Origin: Ancylothrix sp036704045 | GTDB taxonomy: Bacteria > Cyanobacteriota > Cyanobacteriia > Cyanobacteriales > Oscillatoriaceae | DNA: 64,000 nucleotides | Direction: 5' to 3' | Assembly (NCBI GenBank): GCA_036704045.1 | Contig: DATNQM010000032.1 | Span: 1-64,000 of the forward strand | In this document: in pieces, positions 62,068 through 64,000 of the stretch | Numbering within the stretch: position 1 is the stretch's first letter | Layout: each line of letters opens with the position of its first letter | Translations under genes and position numbers: made by a program | Notes under the pieces: model-generated | Databases searched by the model: none | What the model saw: the letters and a program-made list of their open reading frames with translations, nothing else | What the model was told of the DNA's origin: nothing

Positions 62068-62244
62068 GAACTATCCCAGGCCCAAGGCTTGAACAGTTTT
62101 CTGCAAATCTCACCCAAAACTACATTCGGTGAGTGTTTATGGGAAGGGAAAAGAAATTTTTAGACAATTTTCCCGTTTTTAAAACTACAAATGGAGAAGC
62201 TGAAAGCACTAAGGCATCTCAGTTTCTTTAATATAAATTATCCG

Positions 62245-62291
62245 AAAAACCGGGATTTGCTTAAAATAAAGACGAATCCCGGTTTTTGGCA
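62245..62291 (+). terminator. Perfect 13-base-pair terminator hairpin
   Basis: AAAAACCGGGATT (62245-62257) pairs perfectly with AATCCCGGTTTTT (62275-62287), 17-base loop, ending in five T. It lies 178 bases past the small gene at 61912-62067 and before the CHASE sensor gene. The remaining spacer 62068-62526 holds no gene I can recognise. Confidence 0.8.
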
Positions 62292-62526
62292 TTTCTTCTG
62301 TTGTTCTCTCTCTAGGCTGGAAAATGGGGCCAAGCTCTAATTATTAAATTTTTAATGGTCAATTCCTAGTTTTTTATCAACAGGCAGAAGCACTAAGGTT
62401 TGTGACAATATTTAATTTAAAACCAGATAATTGCTGAATGGTATCTTAAAGAAGTCACCTTAAAGTAGATAAGTTTGAAAAATTCACGAGTAATCTGCAA
62501 CTTTTTCCATCTTCCGTTGCAACGGT

Positions 62527-64000
62527 ATGAAATTTAGACTTTTGGCTTACTTGGCAGCCCTTTCAACCGCGATGGCGGTTGCGGTTGGCGTTTTAATTGT
62601 AGATCGCTCTGGACAAGAGCAGTTCCGCGCCTCAAAACGTTCTATGGTTCTCAACCAAGTCAGCACTATTCGCGCCAAATTAGAGGCTGGTATTAATAAA
62701 CGACTATTTTTGTCGCGGGGTGTGGTTGCTTATGTGTCCACTTACCCAGATATCTCTCAAGAAGAATTTGAAAATGTCGCGGCGGTGATAGTTGCGGATA
62801 CTACGGGTATAGAGGAAGTTGTCCTCTACAAAAATAATGCCGTTAGTCATATCTATCCTTACGCCGACAACGAAAGCGCTTTAGGGTTTAACCCTGCTAA
62901 CGATCCTCAAGAAAAACCGGCTATTGAACGGGCTATTTCTACTCGAAAAACTGTGCTTGCCGGCCCTTTAAATTTAGTTCACAATGGTTTGCCAGCCTTT
63001 ATCACTCGTTCCCCTGTTTTTATTACTCCACCCGGAGAAGGGGCGGAAAGCGGAAAATACTGGGGTCTGGCCGGTTTGATCATCGACCAGGATACTTTAC
63101 TCTACGAGGCCGGTTTACTGCCATTAGACTCTAGCACTCTCTACAGCATCCGAGGGAAAAATGCTTTAGGTGCACAAGGAGAAGTTTTTTTTGGAAAAGA
63201 AATAGTTTTTGAACAAGATCCGGTAATAGTAGACATCTCATTGCCCACCGGTTATTGGCAAATTGCCGCTATTCCTGTTGGTGGATGGCCTAATCAATCT
63301 CCCCTCCGGGTATGGCTATTAATGGGCGGTGGGTTGTTGGCTTTGTTAAGCAGCATTTTGGTTTTTAATTGGTTGGATGATCCTGAACGCCTGCGCGACG
63401 CCATTACAACAGCCGCCGGCAATTTGATTGAAAGCGAAGCCAAATATCGAGAGTTAGTTAATAATGCTTGTACGCTAATTGTTAGAATTGACCCCCAAGG
63501 CAGGATTACATTTTTCAATGAATTTGCTCAAAGTTTTTTTGGCTATTCTGAATATGAAATTTATGGCCAAAAGTTTGTAGGAACAATTCTGCCTGTCGTC
63601 AATTCCGACGGTGTTGATCAAGCCTCGATTCTCTGGCAATGTCTGCAAGACCCCCAGGGTTCTACTTACACAGAAAATGAGCATATTCTGGCTAATAAAA
63701 AATCGGTTTGGGTTGCGTGGCGAAATAAACCGTTAATTGACAGTGATGGTCGTTTAAAAGGCATTCTTTGTATTGGCAATGAAATTACAGACCGCAAACG
63801 AGTAGAAATTGCTCTTCAAGCTTCAGAAGCTGAGTTGCGTGCTTTATTTGGAGCGATGACTGATGTGATTTTGGTGTTAGATAAGGAAGGCCGGTATCTC
63901 AAAGTTGCACCTACTAATCCCTCACTTTTTTATAAACCTAGTAACGAAGTTATTGGTAGAAAGCTCCATGAAATTCTGCCGTCAGAAATGGCAGATTTTT
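62527..64000 (+). CDS. CHASE-PAS sensor protein, cut by the window end
   Basis: This frame is open from the ATG at 62527 to the end of the window with no stop, so the 3' part is missing. It starts MKFRLLAYLAALSTAMAVAV (membrane helix), then a CHASE sensor domain (about 45-250; SRGVVAYVSTYPDISQEEFE, IEEVVLYKNNAVSHIYPY). A second membrane helix (VWLLMGGGLLALLSSILVF) follows at about 259-280. Then PAS at about 308-420 (YRELVNNACTLIVRIDPQGR; PAC end GNEITDRKR) and a second PAS at about 430 onwards (LRALFGAMTDVILVLD). The missing part is expected to be a histidine kinase, cyclase or GGDEF output. CHASE domains sense small ligands outside the membrane. Confidence 0.88.
   Translation, partial: MKFRLLAYLAALSTAMAVAVGVLIVDRSGQEQFRASKRSMVLNQVSTIRAKLEAGINKRLFLSRGVVAYVSTYPDISQEEFENVAAVIVADTTGIEEVVLYKNNAVSHIYPYADNESALGFNPANDPQEKPAIERAISTRKTVLAGPLNLVHNGLPAFITRSPVFITPPGEGAESGKYWGLAGLIIDQDTLLYEAGLLPLDSSTLYSIRGKNALGAQGEVFFGKEIVFEQDPVIVDISLPTGYWQIAAIPVGGWPNQSPLRVWLLMGGGLLALLSSILVFNWLDDPERLRDAITTAAGNLIESEAKYRELVNNACTLIVRIDPQGRITFFNEFAQSFFGYSEYEIYGQKFVGTILPVVNSDGVDQASILWQCLQDPQGSTYTENEHILANKKSVWVAWRNKPLIDSDGRLKGILCIGNEITDRKRVEIALQASEAELRALFGAMTDVILVLDKEGRYLKVAPTNPSLFYKPSNEVIGRKLHEILPSEMADF

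Overview
The window is about 64 kb of a cyanobacterial chromosome. Diagnostic genes are psaK (photosystem I), acsF (aerobic chlorophyll E-ring cyclase), the cyanophycin genes cphA2 and cphB, a clpR-clpP pair, glgA of the cyanobacterial GlgA2 type, a CYP120-like P450 and a TPM-domain protein. Base composition (roughly 40% G+C), the large number of multi-domain sensors and the absence (by eye) of the HIP1 octamer suggest a filamentous Oscillatoriales-type organism; that placement is inference. No rRNA, tRNA, CRISPR array, complete insertion sequence or prophage was recognised.

Layout. 0-9.4 kb: a Ser/Thr kinase with TM2 and winged-helix-like tails, acsF, a secreted barrel-like protein, a PAS/GAF histidine kinase divergent from a NarL-type regulator, and an orphan receiver. 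9.4-10.4 kb: a gene-free kilobase holding a candidate structured RNA (nested long-range helices, 9791-9951). 10.4-14.1 kb: cyanophycin metabolism (cphA2, a small divergent gene, cphB). 15-25.5 kb: a GH13 enzyme, DnaJ-TPR, TPM protein, clpR-clpP operon, vWA protein, PIN-TRAM plus zinc-ribbon pair, hemW, and a rhomboid whose catalytic Ser is Asn. 25.5-32.5 kb: a CPA2 antiporter with USP-like tail, then a same-strand run of envelope or exported proteins including a two-lobed retropepsin-like protein, and two GT4 glycosyltransferases. 32.5-38.3 kb: an FHA-oxidoreductase fusion with an FHA-zinc-ribbon partner, a small acidic secreted protein, a JmjC/cupin hydroxylase and a nucleotidyltransferase. 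38.3-49 kb: P450, prohibitin, endonuclease V, TPR protein, MFS carrier, an E1-like/rhodanese protein with a JAMM peptidase, and glgA. 49-64 kb: a probable pseudogene, psaK, a FAD-Rieske fusion, an SDR, two hemerythrins, dprA, a CcbP-like protein, a SAM hydrolase, a patatin, PBP2, a 51-residue protein, and a CHASE/PAS sensor running off the end.

Functional threads. Carbon and nitrogen storage (GH13, glgA, cphA2, cphB); photosynthesis (acsF, psaK); proteostasis (ClpP/R, DnaJ, prohibitin, rhomboid-like and retropepsin-like proteins); signalling (kinase, TCS genes, FHA proteins, CHASE/PAS sensor); redox and oxygen chemistry (hemerythrins, Rieske fusion, SDR, P450, JmjC enzyme).

Two sequence-wide signals stand out. 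GCCGG/CCGGC is strongly over-represented and seems to occupy the niche that HIP1 fills in other cyanobacteria. Strand composition (G+T-rich versus A+C-rich) flips sharply near 32.4, 46.6 and 48.95 kb regardless of gene direction, which suggests inversion or rearrangement boundaries. The most promising undescribed items are the 9.8 kb structured RNA candidate, the FHA-oxidoreductase locus, the Ser-to-Asn rhomboid and the secreted-peptide/JmjC pair. All functional statements rest on motif recognition by eye; no database search was run.
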